Source: CAZEAC01 sp964510065 (GTDB lineage Bacteria; Bdellovibrionota_C; UBA2361; CAIXSY01). Taken from it: a DNA stretch of 23,486 nucleotides. Shown here one piece after another: positions 1 to 8,196 of the stretch (its first letter is position 1; every line of letters starts with the position of its first letter). A model generated the notes under the pieces. It was not told the DNA's origin. It ran no database searches and saw only the letters and a program-made list of their open reading frames with translations. Position numbers and translations under genes: made by a program. The stretch covers positions 1-23,486 of the forward strand of contig CAZEAC010000072.1 of the NCBI GenBank assembly GCA_964510065.1. The letters run 5' to 3'.

Positions 1-3
1 AGA

Positions 4-19
4 CACAGAGGTCACAGAG
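4..19. repeat. Two copies of CACAGAG, 9-bp period
   Basis: The 7-mer CACAGAG occurs at 4-10 and 13-19, at the very edge of the window. The rest of 20-71, downstream of the alpha-2-macroglobulin stop, holds only a weak imperfect hairpin (GGGTTAAT pairing with ATTACCC) and no T-rich tail, so no convincing terminator is seen. The repeat may be the end of a longer array lying outside the window. With two copies it could also be chance. Confidence 0.25.
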
Positions 20-71
20 TGAGGGAAAGAATACCCGGGGTTAATGAGTAATTACCCGTGAGAAGTCCAGG

Positions 72-3000
72 CTAATCACTTATCCCTAGCTTAAATTCGT
101 CAGAGTTTGCTCTTAACTCTGGCGCATACATGGCACTTGCTCGGGTCGGGAGGGCGCTAAACTTTCCAGGAATTTCCGCGCGAAGTCGGTAGGAAACGCT
201 ATGCTTTCCTCGCGCTACCGTTCGCGCGAAAAAGGCAACCCGCTCGTCATGATACTCAACATACGCGCCAAGGTCATTTCCATTGTAGCCACTCCGAACC
301 TCCAGCGGCTCAAACCCGGCCGCCTTCATGTCCTCGAAAAGCAGATACTCGTAATCGTTTTTGCTGTCTATCTCCAGCTCAATTTCCACCATATCGCCAC
401 TCTTGAGAGTCGTGTCGGGCGCGATCGGCTCACGCTCAAACTTTTCTATCTTTTGCGCAAGCGCCTGGCCTCGTGCGCCCTGCACTAACGCCGCCGCTTC
501 GACGCGCCGTAATTTATAAAATTTCCTTTCGACTTTAATCTCGAGACCTGCTTTTCCAATAAAATCTTCAAGCGTAAAATTCGAAAGGTAGGCATTGAAG
601 TACAGCGGTCCAGTTCCCTTCTTTTTGAACTCTATCGTGTGCTCGCCACTGCTCAAAGCTTCGCCTTCGAGCAGAGCCTTATTGTCAAAAGTGAAAAGAT
701 TTTCACTGCTGATGCTCACCTCTTTAAATCTCTTGCCATCGATAAAAATTTCGACGGTCATATTCGGTTTGTCTTCGCCGCTGGCCTTAAGGTAGTCCGC
801 AAACGCCTCGATGGTAACCGCGGTATCACGGGTCGAATTCCAATAGGTTGCATGCTTTCGATTATTGAGCAGATATTTCACCAGCTTCGGCGCAAGAGCA
901 CCTCGCGGATCCGTCCGCGCGAGCAGCTTCAGATAGTAGCTATGCGCCTCGTACTCGCTTCCGTACCAGTTCCACCAGTAATTGCTTTCGGGGAGCTTTA
1001 AGTATGCCGTCTGGTTCTCATCATCCTCGATCACAAACTGGCGAATGTTTTGAAGAACTGCTTCTAACTTATCTTTGATGCCCTGCTTTTCAAGTGCGAT
1101 CCCGAACATCGCTTTAGTATAGACCGCGAGCTCATTCTTATCGCGGTAGAGAAAGTTCATCATTGCTTGATTCTTCGAGCCGGCATCAACCAACACCATA
1201 TACACGAAGGCATCAATATCATCAGCTTTCATCTTATAGGGATCGGTCCGGCTCGGAGCATTCTCCAATTCACGAATCTGCGAAGCCTGGTAGTTCTCAA
1301 GCCAGGCCACACCTCGCGATAACGCAGCTTCAGGGAACGATAGTCCAATCTCCTTGGCAACCTGCAGTCCATGCACAACATACGCAGTAGTATGCGGCGA
1401 CGAAAATTCGCCCCATCCAGAGAACCACCCCCAGCCACCATCCGAAAGCTGCATCGCCAGCAACCGTTCAAGGCCGGCCGCGGTCATTACCTTCACCTCG
1501 ATCGGATCAAACACCGGATTTTGATCAAAACGTTTCCATTGTGCCGCGCGCTGTGTGTCGTCACCCAGCTCCTGCGCGTTCAGATTCGTTCTCTTCTTGG
1601 CAATTGCTTGTAAATCGAGCTTCATATCGAGCAAGATCTTCTGAGTGATCACAGTCGGTAAGAAGCGATTAAGCGTCTGCTCGGTACAGCCATATGGATA
1701 TGAAACAAGATACGGAAGCGCATCTACCATCGCCGACGCGAGGCTCGGCGAATAGCGAATTTCAAGCCGGGACTGTTCGACTCTTCGCGCAGCAGGGACT
1801 TTTATAGTCAACGATGCGTGATTGTCCTCGGGTCGAATCGAACCACTAAACGAATCAGTCTTTAGCATTCCATGCACATACACTGGGAAACGCTGCTCCA
1901 TTGCATCGGATTCCTGGTCACTGAGCCCGAACACCCGGATGGTCGCTTCACCCTCTTTAACGACTTTGACACGCCAATCAATCCGCGCTTCGCCGTTGCT
2001 TTCAATCTCGATGGTCTTATCCTGTGAATCGATAAGCTGAAGGCTGTCGTTTCCTAGCTCAAGCTTCGCTTGGACAGACTTCTTGCTTTCTAAGTAATTA
2101 TGAATGTTCGCTGAAATAACCACTTCGTCTTTTTCTATGAAGAATCTCGGTGCCTGAAGGCGAACAAGTAGATTCTTGGTGGTGACAACACTCGTCTCAG
2201 CCTGCCCAACTCGAGTGCCCCGGCCGATTGCCCAGCTTCTAATCTTCCATTCGCTAAGGTTCTCGGGCATTTTAAAACTAACCTGTGCAAGCCCCTCCTT
2301 ATCCGTGCTCAGCGCTCCCGCCCAAAATGCGGTGTCTGCAAACTCCTTTCTAATCATCGGCTGGGCTTGATCACCAGTCGCCGCCACGCCACCAGCGCCA
2401 GCGTCCTCGCTGAAGCGATCCTTTTCTTCCATCGGAGCGCTTGCGGGAGCCATTGCTCCTTCAATTGAGAGGCTGTCGAAGTCGCTCGCAACATTTTCAA
2501 ATCGCTGCGCTCCCCCAAGGGCATTCTGTACGCGAGAGGCCGCCCCCTTTTTCCGAAAGCTATCACTCGAGATTCTCGTCTGACTCTCCGAAAGCTCATC
2601 TGCGACGGAGTATCCAAAAACTCCCAGCGCCTGCATCTGTAGAGCCATAGGCAAAGCCATGTTGGCACTTACGAGCCTTGCGAGACTCGAATCGAGGTGT
2701 GCATTATGCTGCCTACGCCACTTCCAAAAAAATGCCTTTATTTCGGGAACGTTGGAACCGCCCGAAATATACTCGAGTGCTTTGTCGTAGACCGCAATAA
2801 CGGTACTTCCAACAAACGGCTTTCCCGCCAAATCAGTGAGCTTCACTTTTAGATTCGCCATTTCTCCTGGTTTGAATTTTTCTGCTGACGGGGCGAGCTC
2901 CACATTAATGACTCTATCTTCCGGAGGTACAACAATCTCACGAACTTCGGAGAATACTTTCGAAGCACTGATCGTCAACGCTTCAATAAAGATATTTGGC

Positions 3001-6000
3001 ATATCTTTTCTGGTAATTTCGATCTCGCGAACACTCGATTTTCCATCGAGTGAAATTACTTCGGGAGCAAGGTAAACACCATTCGAGGGACGTACAAATA
3101 GCAGCACGGTGCTGTCCTGACGGTTCGTATTTACCATCAACCGTACCTTGTCACCCGGCTTGTATTCACGCTTGTCGGGAATTATCTCAATATCATTAAA
3201 GCGCACACTTTCCCCTTTAAAACCTTCGCCGCGTACGACAAAAAGATATCCGCCTTCAACGACATGGTCGGCGCTATCTCGCACGCTATAGGCAAGTCGG
3301 TACTGGCCCGCTTCAGCTGCTTTCATCTGCATAGTGGCACGACCCTGAGTGTCCGGATCCAATGGCCACTCTTCGAGCATTCGTTCCTCGGCGACTCCAC
3401 TCTTGTAGCTCACTCTAAAGAGCTTGAGCGTGCCTTTGCCACTCACCGGTTTTTGATCGAGTGTCTGTGCCGAAAAATCAGCGCGTATAGCATCACCACT
3501 TTGATAGTGACCGCGATCGACCCAGGCATACACCTTGAAAGGCTTCCGCGCGACCAGTACCTGACCCTGCGCAGTAATAGTGCGACGGGACCTATCTGTA
3601 ACTTCAGCGGTTATTTCGTAGCGCTGATCGAAATCAGAGTGCAACGCTTTCGCGAGCGCGCTATCAATCTCAAACTTGACCTCACCATCACTGTTCACCT
3701 GCGCTTCGTTTTCCAATACGACTTCGGGAGGTACTGTCGGCGACGTCCACCACCAGGGTATCGGTCTGTGGCAACCCCAGATGTGCCATCCCGGGTACCA
3801 CGGATAATCGTAGGCAAACCACCAATAGCCGACCCCATAAAACCAATCCCAGACTCCTCCGGGATACCAGTTTGCTGTGTGGTTATAACGAAGCACTTTA
3901 TACTTCACTTTTGCTTCGGTTACTGGCGCACCGAAGTAATACTTGGCTTTAATTTTCGCCTCTACCTTATCACCAAGCATCACCGGCGTTTGAGGAGCGT
4001 CGATACTGACTTCGAACTCTGGCTTTTTATACTCTTCAACGCGAAAGGTTCCACCGGAGCCAATGTTGGGAATAAATAGATTATAGATACCAAGCGCGGC
4101 ATCTTTCGCGAGAGATATTTCGCCCTCGAAGCCGCCGTAGCTATCTGTGGCGAACTGTTTCTCAAAAATCTTCTCATTTTTTGGATTCTTGCTCTCCACG
4201 GTAAACGTGCTACTAGCGGAACTCGAATTATCGTCTTGATCGTACTTGGCGTGACGTACCCAGAACTTAAATTTTACCGTCTGTCCCGGTCGATATACTG
4301 GACGGTCAGTGATTACGAATATTTTTTGCTGGTTGTATTCATAATCGTAGGGGCGCTGGTACCAAAAGCTACTGAAGCCAAGATGGCCTACTCTTCCATC
4401 CTTGCTTCGCGCAACAACCAGCCACTGATATTCCGCACTAAGCGTCTCCTTGCTCGGAAGCACCTGGCCAAGTTCGTCGGTGCGAGAAGTGAACTCAGTT
4501 GTTACGGTGTCATAGAGATTTCTAAAAACCTTATCGAGCAGTCCGGGCGTTTTACGCTCCACTCTTTTGTAACCGAAAAAGCTTACCTGTGCCTCGGCAA
4601 GTGGCTTTCCACTTTCGGCGTCAGCCACGAAGTAGTAGTTGCCGTCCGCAAGCTGCTTTCTCAAGATGACTGTGTCATTGAGCCAAAGCACTATATTACT
4701 CTTATTGCCACCAGCTATCTGCGCTGTCACGAGATACGCTCCCGCTTTTTTGAGCGGTGCGTGAAAGGTAATCCTTTTGTCGAAGTGTTGCAGACTCGGC
4801 TCAAGCTTCTCGACCCAGCTTGCAGCCTTCTTGCCAATATACTGGCGTTCGGACTTCTCGATGAGCCGGTAACCGATATTACTTACTTCAAGCTTCTCAT
4901 ACTCCGGCTGTCCCGGATTTGATTTAAGATAGGCTTTTACGTCGTTGAGAAGGCGATCGAGGTCGATCTCAAAAGCCTCAAGCTGCACCGATTCGCCATT
5001 TCGATAAATATACTCGAGCGCCGGCTTGGTCTCTGAAGGCTGCGGTGACAGGTTTTCGAATTTTCCCCATGCTCCAACAATTTGATCGAGCCTTAGCTGC
5101 CTATTGTTTCCACTCCCCGTCCCTCGATGGTCAATTGTGATTTTCCAGCGATCCGCAGCTTTGACATACTGCCTTCGATCCTCAAAGATCTGCGCCAGGA
5201 GATCGTCGGCTTCCTCTGCGTACGACGACGCGGATTTTTGATCGGCGCGGTCAGCGAGCGAAAGAAGAATATTGATAAAGTTGTACTCTTTCGGAAGCGC
5301 GAAACGCTTGATACCAGTTGCCAGTTTGGCAATCGTTTCGTCTTCGCGCAAAGTATGCAGTGCGTACGTACCGCTTTCGTCCTTGCGTTCTGAATCATCA
5401 CCAAACCCAAAGCCAAATGTTGCTATCGTCTGTACGTCAAACTGCGCGCGCAAAAATTGAGCCCACTCGTACTTGATACGATCGGTCGAACCTAGATCCA
5501 TCGAAATCTGTTTTTCAAGAGCCCAGCGGAATCGTTCACCGTCATTTTTTGCGTGTTCGAATGTGTCAGGTACCGCGTAGTAGATCGGCGAACCGCTTTC
5601 ATCAACTGGAATTCCCGGAGCGGTTCCCCCACCGCGGTAGTATTCATAATGATACTCGTCATAATCCGGCAACACGCTAAGATCGGCCAGGCTTTGAAGC
5701 TTCCAACTCTGATAGACATTATTTGAGTAGCTGAGCACATACGCGAACTGCCTGTAGAGCGAGACAAGATCGGACTTGCGAGCTTCGGCTTGACTGTTCA
5801 AGTCGGCCTGTACTAAAAGCTGCAACGCGCGGACCCGGTCACGCGCCTGCGCATCGACATAGCGCCCGCCGCCTCTATGTCCACCGCGGTAGAACTTACC
5901 AGCGACAATAAATCCCTGATGACGAACCTGGCCATATTCTTCAGCCGCGCGCACAAGCACTCGCCAACTATCTGAGTGCTTGGCAACTACTGCTTCGATA

Positions 6001-6260
6001 TAACGATCAAAGTCGTTCAAATTTCCGAGAGAATTTAAACATCGAAGCGCTTGCGAGAGCTGTTCGGCAAGCGTTGCCGAATCTTCTTCAAGATCAAGTG
6101 TAAGCCTTTGATACTTCTCGAAAGCTTCCTTGTAGTTTCCCGACGAGTAACTCTCTGCGGCGAGGTCGCGCTCGCGTTGGAGTGCCTTTTGATCGGCAAC
6201 AATAGAGCTCGGAAGCGCGCAACAGATTACACTCAATAGCACCCAAAGCTTACACTGCAT
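72..6260 (-). CDS. Bacterial alpha-2-macroglobulin family protein with thioester
   Basis: Predicted periplasmic protease trap of 2062 residues. Residues 1-22 look like a Sec signal peptide (hydrophobic core, cleavage after IVA). A TPR-like helical part follows at about 25-180. The MG2 domain begins near 648 (TDRPVYRPGQTVKFKFWVRH), and the A2M domain lies around 1310-1350 (AFWAGALSTD, then PENLSEWKIRSWAIG). The thioester motif is CTEQ at 1525-1528 in YPYGCTEQ, coded at 1677-1688, followed by the helical thioester domain (DGGWGWFSGWG, 1607-1617). In this family the Cys and Gln form the internal thioester that traps proteases covalently. An aromatic-rich insertion lies at about 797-845. No classic lipobox is seen, so it is probably soluble. 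The ATG has GAGG 8 nt upstream. The 216 bp between it and the LysM gene holds no promoter I would defend. No pbpC (PBP1c) gene, a frequent partner elsewhere, is visible. Confidence 0.93.
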   Translation of the reverse strand: MQCKLWVLLSVICCALPSSIVADQKALQRERDLAAESYSSGNYKEAFEKYQRLTLDLEEDSATLAEQLSQALRCLNSLGNLNDFDRYIEAVVAKHSDSWRVLVRAAEEYGQVRHQGFIVAGKFYRGGHRGGGRYVDAQARDRVRALQLLVQADLNSQAEARKSDLVSLYRQFAYVLSYSNNVYQSWKLQSLADLSVLPDYDEYHYEYYRGGGTAPGIPVDESGSPIYYAVPDTFEHAKNDGERFRWALEKQISMDLGSTDRIKYEWAQFLRAQFDVQTIATFGFGFGDDSERKDESGTYALHTLREDETIAKLATGIKRFALPKEYNFINILLSLADRADQKSASSYAEEADDLLAQIFEDRRQYVKAADRWKITIDHRGTGSGNNRQLRLDQIVGAWGKFENLSPQPSETKPALEYIYRNGESVQLEAFEIDLDRLLNDVKAYLKSNPGQPEYEKLEVSNIGYRLIEKSERQYIGKKAASWVEKLEPSLQHFDKRITFHAPLKKAGAYLVTAQIAGGNKSNIVLWLNDTVILRKQLADGNYYFVADAESGKPLAEAQVSFFGYKRVERKTPGLLDKVFRNLYDTVTTEFTSRTDELGQVLPSKETLSAEYQWLVVARSKDGRVGHLGFSSFWYQRPYDYEYNQQKIFVITDRPVYRPGQTVKFKFWVRHAKYDQDDNSSSASSTFTVESKNPKNEKIFEKQFATDSYGGFEGEISLAKDAALGIYNLFIPNIGSGGTFRVEEYKKPEFEVSIDAPQTPVMLGDKVEAKIKAKYYFGAPVTEAKVKYKVLRYNHTANWYPGGVWDWFYGVGYWWFAYDYPWYPGWHIWGCHRPIPWWWTSPTVPPEVVLENEAQVNSDGEVKFEIDSALAKALHSDFDQRYEITAEVTDRSRRTITAQGQVLVARKPFKVYAWVDRGHYQSGDAIRADFSAQTLDQKPVSGKGTLKLFRVSYKSGVAEERMLEEWPLDPDTQGRATMQMKAAEAGQYRLAYSVRDSADHVVEGGYLFVVRGEGFKGESVRFNDIEIIPDKREYKPGDKVRLMVNTNRQDSTVLLFVRPSNGVYLAPEVISLDGKSSVREIEITRKDMPNIFIEALTISASKVFSEVREIVVPPEDRVINVELAPSAEKFKPGEMANLKVKLTDLAGKPFVGSTVIAVYDKALEYISGGSNVPEIKAFFWKWRRQHNAHLDSSLARLVSANMALPMALQMQALGVFGYSVADELSESQTRISSDSFRKKGAASRVQNALGGAQRFENVASDFDSLSIEGAMAPASAPMEEKDRFSEDAGAGGVAATGDQAQPMIRKEFADTAFWAGALSTDKEGLAQVSFKMPENLSEWKIRSWAIGRGTRVGQAETSVVTTKNLLVRLQAPRFFIEKDEVVISANIHNYLESKKSVQAKLELGNDSLQLIDSQDKTIEIESNGEARIDWRVKVVKEGEATIRVFGLSDQESDAMEQRFPVYVHGMLKTDSFSGSIRPEDNHASLTIKVPAARRVEQSRLEIRYSPSLASAMVDALPYLVSYPYGCTEQTLNRFLPTVITQKILLDMKLDLQAIAKKRTNLNAQELGDDTQRAAQWKRFDQNPVFDPIEVKVMTAAGLERLLAMQLSDGGWGWFSGWGEFSSPHTTAYVVHGLQVAKEIGLSFPEAALSRGVAWLENYQASQIRELENAPSRTDPYKMKADDIDAFVYMVLVDAGSKNQAMMNFLYRDKNELAVYTKAMFGIALEKQGIKDKLEAVLQNIRQFVIEDDENQTAYLKLPESNYWWNWYGSEYEAHSYYLKLLARTDPRGALAPKLVKYLLNNRKHATYWNSTRDTAVTIEAFADYLKASGEDKPNMTVEIFIDGKRFKEVSISSENLFTFDNKALLEGEALSSGEHTIEFKKKGTGPLYFNAYLSNFTLEDFIGKAGLEIKVERKFYKLRRVEAAALVQGARGQALAQKIEKFEREPIAPDTTLKSGDMVEIELEIDSKNDYEYLLFEDMKAAGFEPLEVRSGYNGNDLGAYVEYHDERVAFFARTVARGKHSVSYRLRAEIPGKFSALPTRASAMYAPELRANSDEFKLGISD

Positions 6261-6476
6261 TTTGATACCTCACCCTTACTTTGACCAAACTTCAATGAAA
6301 CGGTTCCGGACCTGCCTCCACTACGCGCGAGACTCGCCTAAAGATTCAAATACGGTAGCATCTTCTTAAGGGAATTCTAAAGTTGCAAAGGAGGAAGGGC
6401 CAGCCCGAATGGCACAGGAGAGGCTTAAAACGGAGCTCAGCCGAGAATCAAACAATTGCTCGTGCGAGGCACTATT

Positions 6477-7004
6477 TTAATTGCCAAACTGCTCAGCGCA
6501 GCGATCAAGTCCGGCAAGGGTGTCGCTAAACCCTTCACAGCCTTTGATATTATTTACCGGATACGCCGAGCTAAAGTAATCGCTCGGCGAACTCGCGGCG
6601 ATATCGATAGGTTCATCGCGCGGTTGATCTGCAACCGACTCGGTAGACGGGGCGACTTCGTTAATTAGCGGTGCTACAACCGCTCTTCGGGAAGGACGGA
6701 GATTACTCAGCTTTACTAGCCTCGCTTCACTCAGCGGCGCGCGATTTTTCACCATGAGCGCAGGGATTCTAATTATATCGCCGCGCGAAATATTCGAGAC
6801 CCGAATTTCTGGATTTGCCGCTTTTATTGCACGCCAGTTTCTATAATCACCAGTATACCAATGCGCTATCTTGGCTAAGGTCTCACCTAGGTANNNNNNN
6901 NNNCTTTGAAAGTTTCGCCGCAAAAGTGGCTCAATCCAGCTACAGCTGGAGAGAAAGACGATGCTTAGGCCTAGAATTAAGCTATTAAGTACTCTTAACG
7001 ACAT
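6477..7004 (-). CDS. LysM-domain lipoprotein, interrupted by assembly gap
   Basis: Small predicted lipoprotein of about 175 residues. From the ATG at 7004 the N-terminus is a hydrophobic signal ending in the lipobox LSSC (Cys at residue 21). One LysM domain follows at about residues 38-81 (GETLAKIA, then NWRAIKAANPEI, then ISRGDIIRIP), the usual peptidoglycan-binding fold. The C-terminal 95 residues are Pro/Ser/acidic and unassigned, with one Cys pair near the end (GCEGF and RCAEQ). Ten Ns fall just before the LysM core, so about four residues are unknown. Sequence on both sides reads in one frame, which fits either a true short gap or luck. A TTG at 7022 would add six residues; the ATG gives a more normal signal peptide. 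It lies 216 bp upstream of the alpha-2-macroglobulin gene on the same strand. A cell-wall anchoring role is inferred only. Confidence 0.8.
   Translation of the reverse strand: MSLRVLNSLILGLSIVFLSSCSWIEPLLRRNFQXXXXYLGETLAKIAHWYTGDYRNWRAIKAANPEIRVSNISRGDIIRIPALMVKNRAPLSEARLVKLSNLRPSRRAVVAPLINEVAPSTESVADQPRDEPIDIAASSPSDYFSSAYPVNNIKGCEGFSDTLAGLDRCAEQFGN
6894..6903. other. Assembly gap (10 N)
   Basis: Ten consecutive undetermined bases inside the LysM lipoprotein gene. The true gap length is unknown. Flanking reading frames agree if the length is exactly ten. Confidence 0.99.
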
Positions 7005-7024
7005 ACACCACGACCCGTACAACC

Positions 7025-7051
7025 AAGATACGATAGCAAATGATATGCCAA
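7025..7051 (-). promoter_or_regulatory. Candidate promoter for the LysM lipoprotein
   Basis: Read on the minus strand, TTGGCA (7051-7046) and TATCTT (7030-7025) form a -35/-10 pair with a short 15-bp spacer. Transcription would begin close to 7018, leaving a leader of about 14 nt before the ATG at 7004. The -35 is good, while the -10 and the spacer are poor. If real, it overlaps the nominal ATG of the divergent ATP-grasp gene. Confidence 0.28.
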
Positions 7052-8176
7052 GGTGATCGATTGGGTATAAGTGCTCTGGGAACTAAAATATGTTATATAA
7101 ATAGTGTGTCGTTGCTTCGCAAATTTAGCTCGCTTCGTTCAAATTCCATCTGGGTCCGCGCGCGAACCGGTAAGAGCAGAATCCAACAGTTCTTAGAAGC
7201 CCTCGAAATTCGTTTCGGCCCAGGCAAGGTCGGCATTGGCGATTACTACGATCTGCATCTGTTCGACCCCCAACTGTTTACGCGAAGCGAGCGGCTAAGA
7301 GTTGCCGGATGGCGCAAACAAATAGAAATCGACAAGGCACTTAATAAGAGCGAATGGCGCGGCTTTGCTAATGACAAATTTATTTTCACGCAGATTCTTG
7401 AGCGCGCCTCTATACCAGTAATTCCGATCAACGCAATCTATTGCGAGGGAGGCCGTTCGGCTGCTGGAGTCACAACTCTCATTAACGCCCAACAGCTTGT
7501 ACAGTTTCTCACACACGATGCCAAATACCCTATCTTTGCAAAACCGAGCAACAGCTGTAGTGGTCATTATGCGATGCGGATTGAAGGATTTGAGGTGTCG
7601 ACAATGACACTCCGACTAAGTTCTGGTGATAGCATGAGCTTCGAAGAATTTCACCAAACCATTGTGCGCGAAGATCCTCTGGGCCATCTCTTTCAGCCAT
7701 GTCTTGTGTCACACAGCAAAATTCGAACGATTGTCGGCAATAAAGCATCTACCATTCGCCTGGTCATTCATATTAGAGAGGGAAACGCCGAGGCAATTTC
7801 CGGCATGTGGCGCTTGCCCGTAGGAAATGTGATGAATGACAATTTTGGAATGGGTTCGCAGGGAAATATGGCGGCGTATCCTGAAATTGATTCAGGAAAA
7901 GTTTCTTTTGCGATTCGTGGGGTCGGACGTGAAATGACTCACGAGACGGTACACCCTGATACTGGAGTCTCATTCAAAGACTTTGAAATCCCCTTCTGGC
8001 ATGAGGCGCGGGCTCTTGCACTCAAAGCTTCTGCGCTGTTTCCCGGACTCTCGCTGCAACATTGGGACCTTGCGGTTTGCGACAATGGCGTAATGGCAAT
8101 GGAACTAAATGTAAATGGCGGACTAGCAATTCGGCAGATGGCGCAGGGCAAAGGTATCTTAGATGGTCGTTTTTAG
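7040..8176 (+). CDS. ATP-grasp protein, sugar-transfer-associated type
   Basis: Predicted ATP-grasp ligase of up to 378 residues. Recognisable parts are the N-terminal segment with DYYDLHLFD near 68-76, DKFIFTQILERASIP near 112-126, the ATP-binding strand PIFAKPSNSCSG with Lys168, STIRLVIHI with Arg240, and the metal-binding end HWDLAVCDNG...MELNVNGG with Asp343, Glu355 and Asn357. This order matches the family annotated as sugar-transfer-associated ATP-grasp, often found in exopolysaccharide or glycan loci. The actual substrate is unknown. The gene is divergent from the LysM gene and converges on the GT-C-like gene with a 20-bp gap. The start is uncertain: ATG at 7040 has no ribosome site and lies only 35 bp from the LysM ATG. 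GTG 7106 or TTG 7112, downstream of the candidate promoter at 7061-7089, would remove about 22-24 residues that carry no recognisable motif. Confidence 0.75.
   Translation: MICQGDRLGISALGTKICYINSVSLLRKFSSLRSNSIWVRARTGKSRIQQFLEALEIRFGPGKVGIGDYYDLHLFDPQLFTRSERLRVAGWRKQIEIDKALNKSEWRGFANDKFIFTQILERASIPVIPINAIYCEGGRSAAGVTTLINAQQLVQFLTHDAKYPIFAKPSNSCSGHYAMRIEGFEVSTMTLRLSSGDSMSFEEFHQTIVREDPLGHLFQPCLVSHSKIRTIVGNKASTIRLVIHIREGNAEAISGMWRLPVGNVMNDNFGMGSQGNMAAYPEIDSGKVSFAIRGVGREMTHETVHPDTGVSFKDFEIPFWHEARALALKASALFPGLSLQHWDLAVCDNGVMAMELNVNGGLAIRQMAQGKGILDGRF
7061..7089 (+). promoter_or_regulatory. Candidate sigma-70 promoter for the ATP-grasp gene
   Basis: TTGGGT (7061-7066), a 17-bp spacer and TAAAAT (7084-7089) form a reasonable housekeeping promoter. 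It lies inside the reading frame counted from the ATG at 7040. If it is used, translation must start at GTG 7106, TTG 7112 or later. Confidence 0.35.
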
Positions 8177-8196
8177 ATCGCCATGAGCGGGCCCGA

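Noticed and set aside
3264..4922. Long plus-strand open frames opposite the alpha-2-macroglobulin gene (271 and 228 codons)
   Set aside because: They lie wholly within a convincing coding region on the other strand, their translations show no recognisable domain, and there is no ribosome site.
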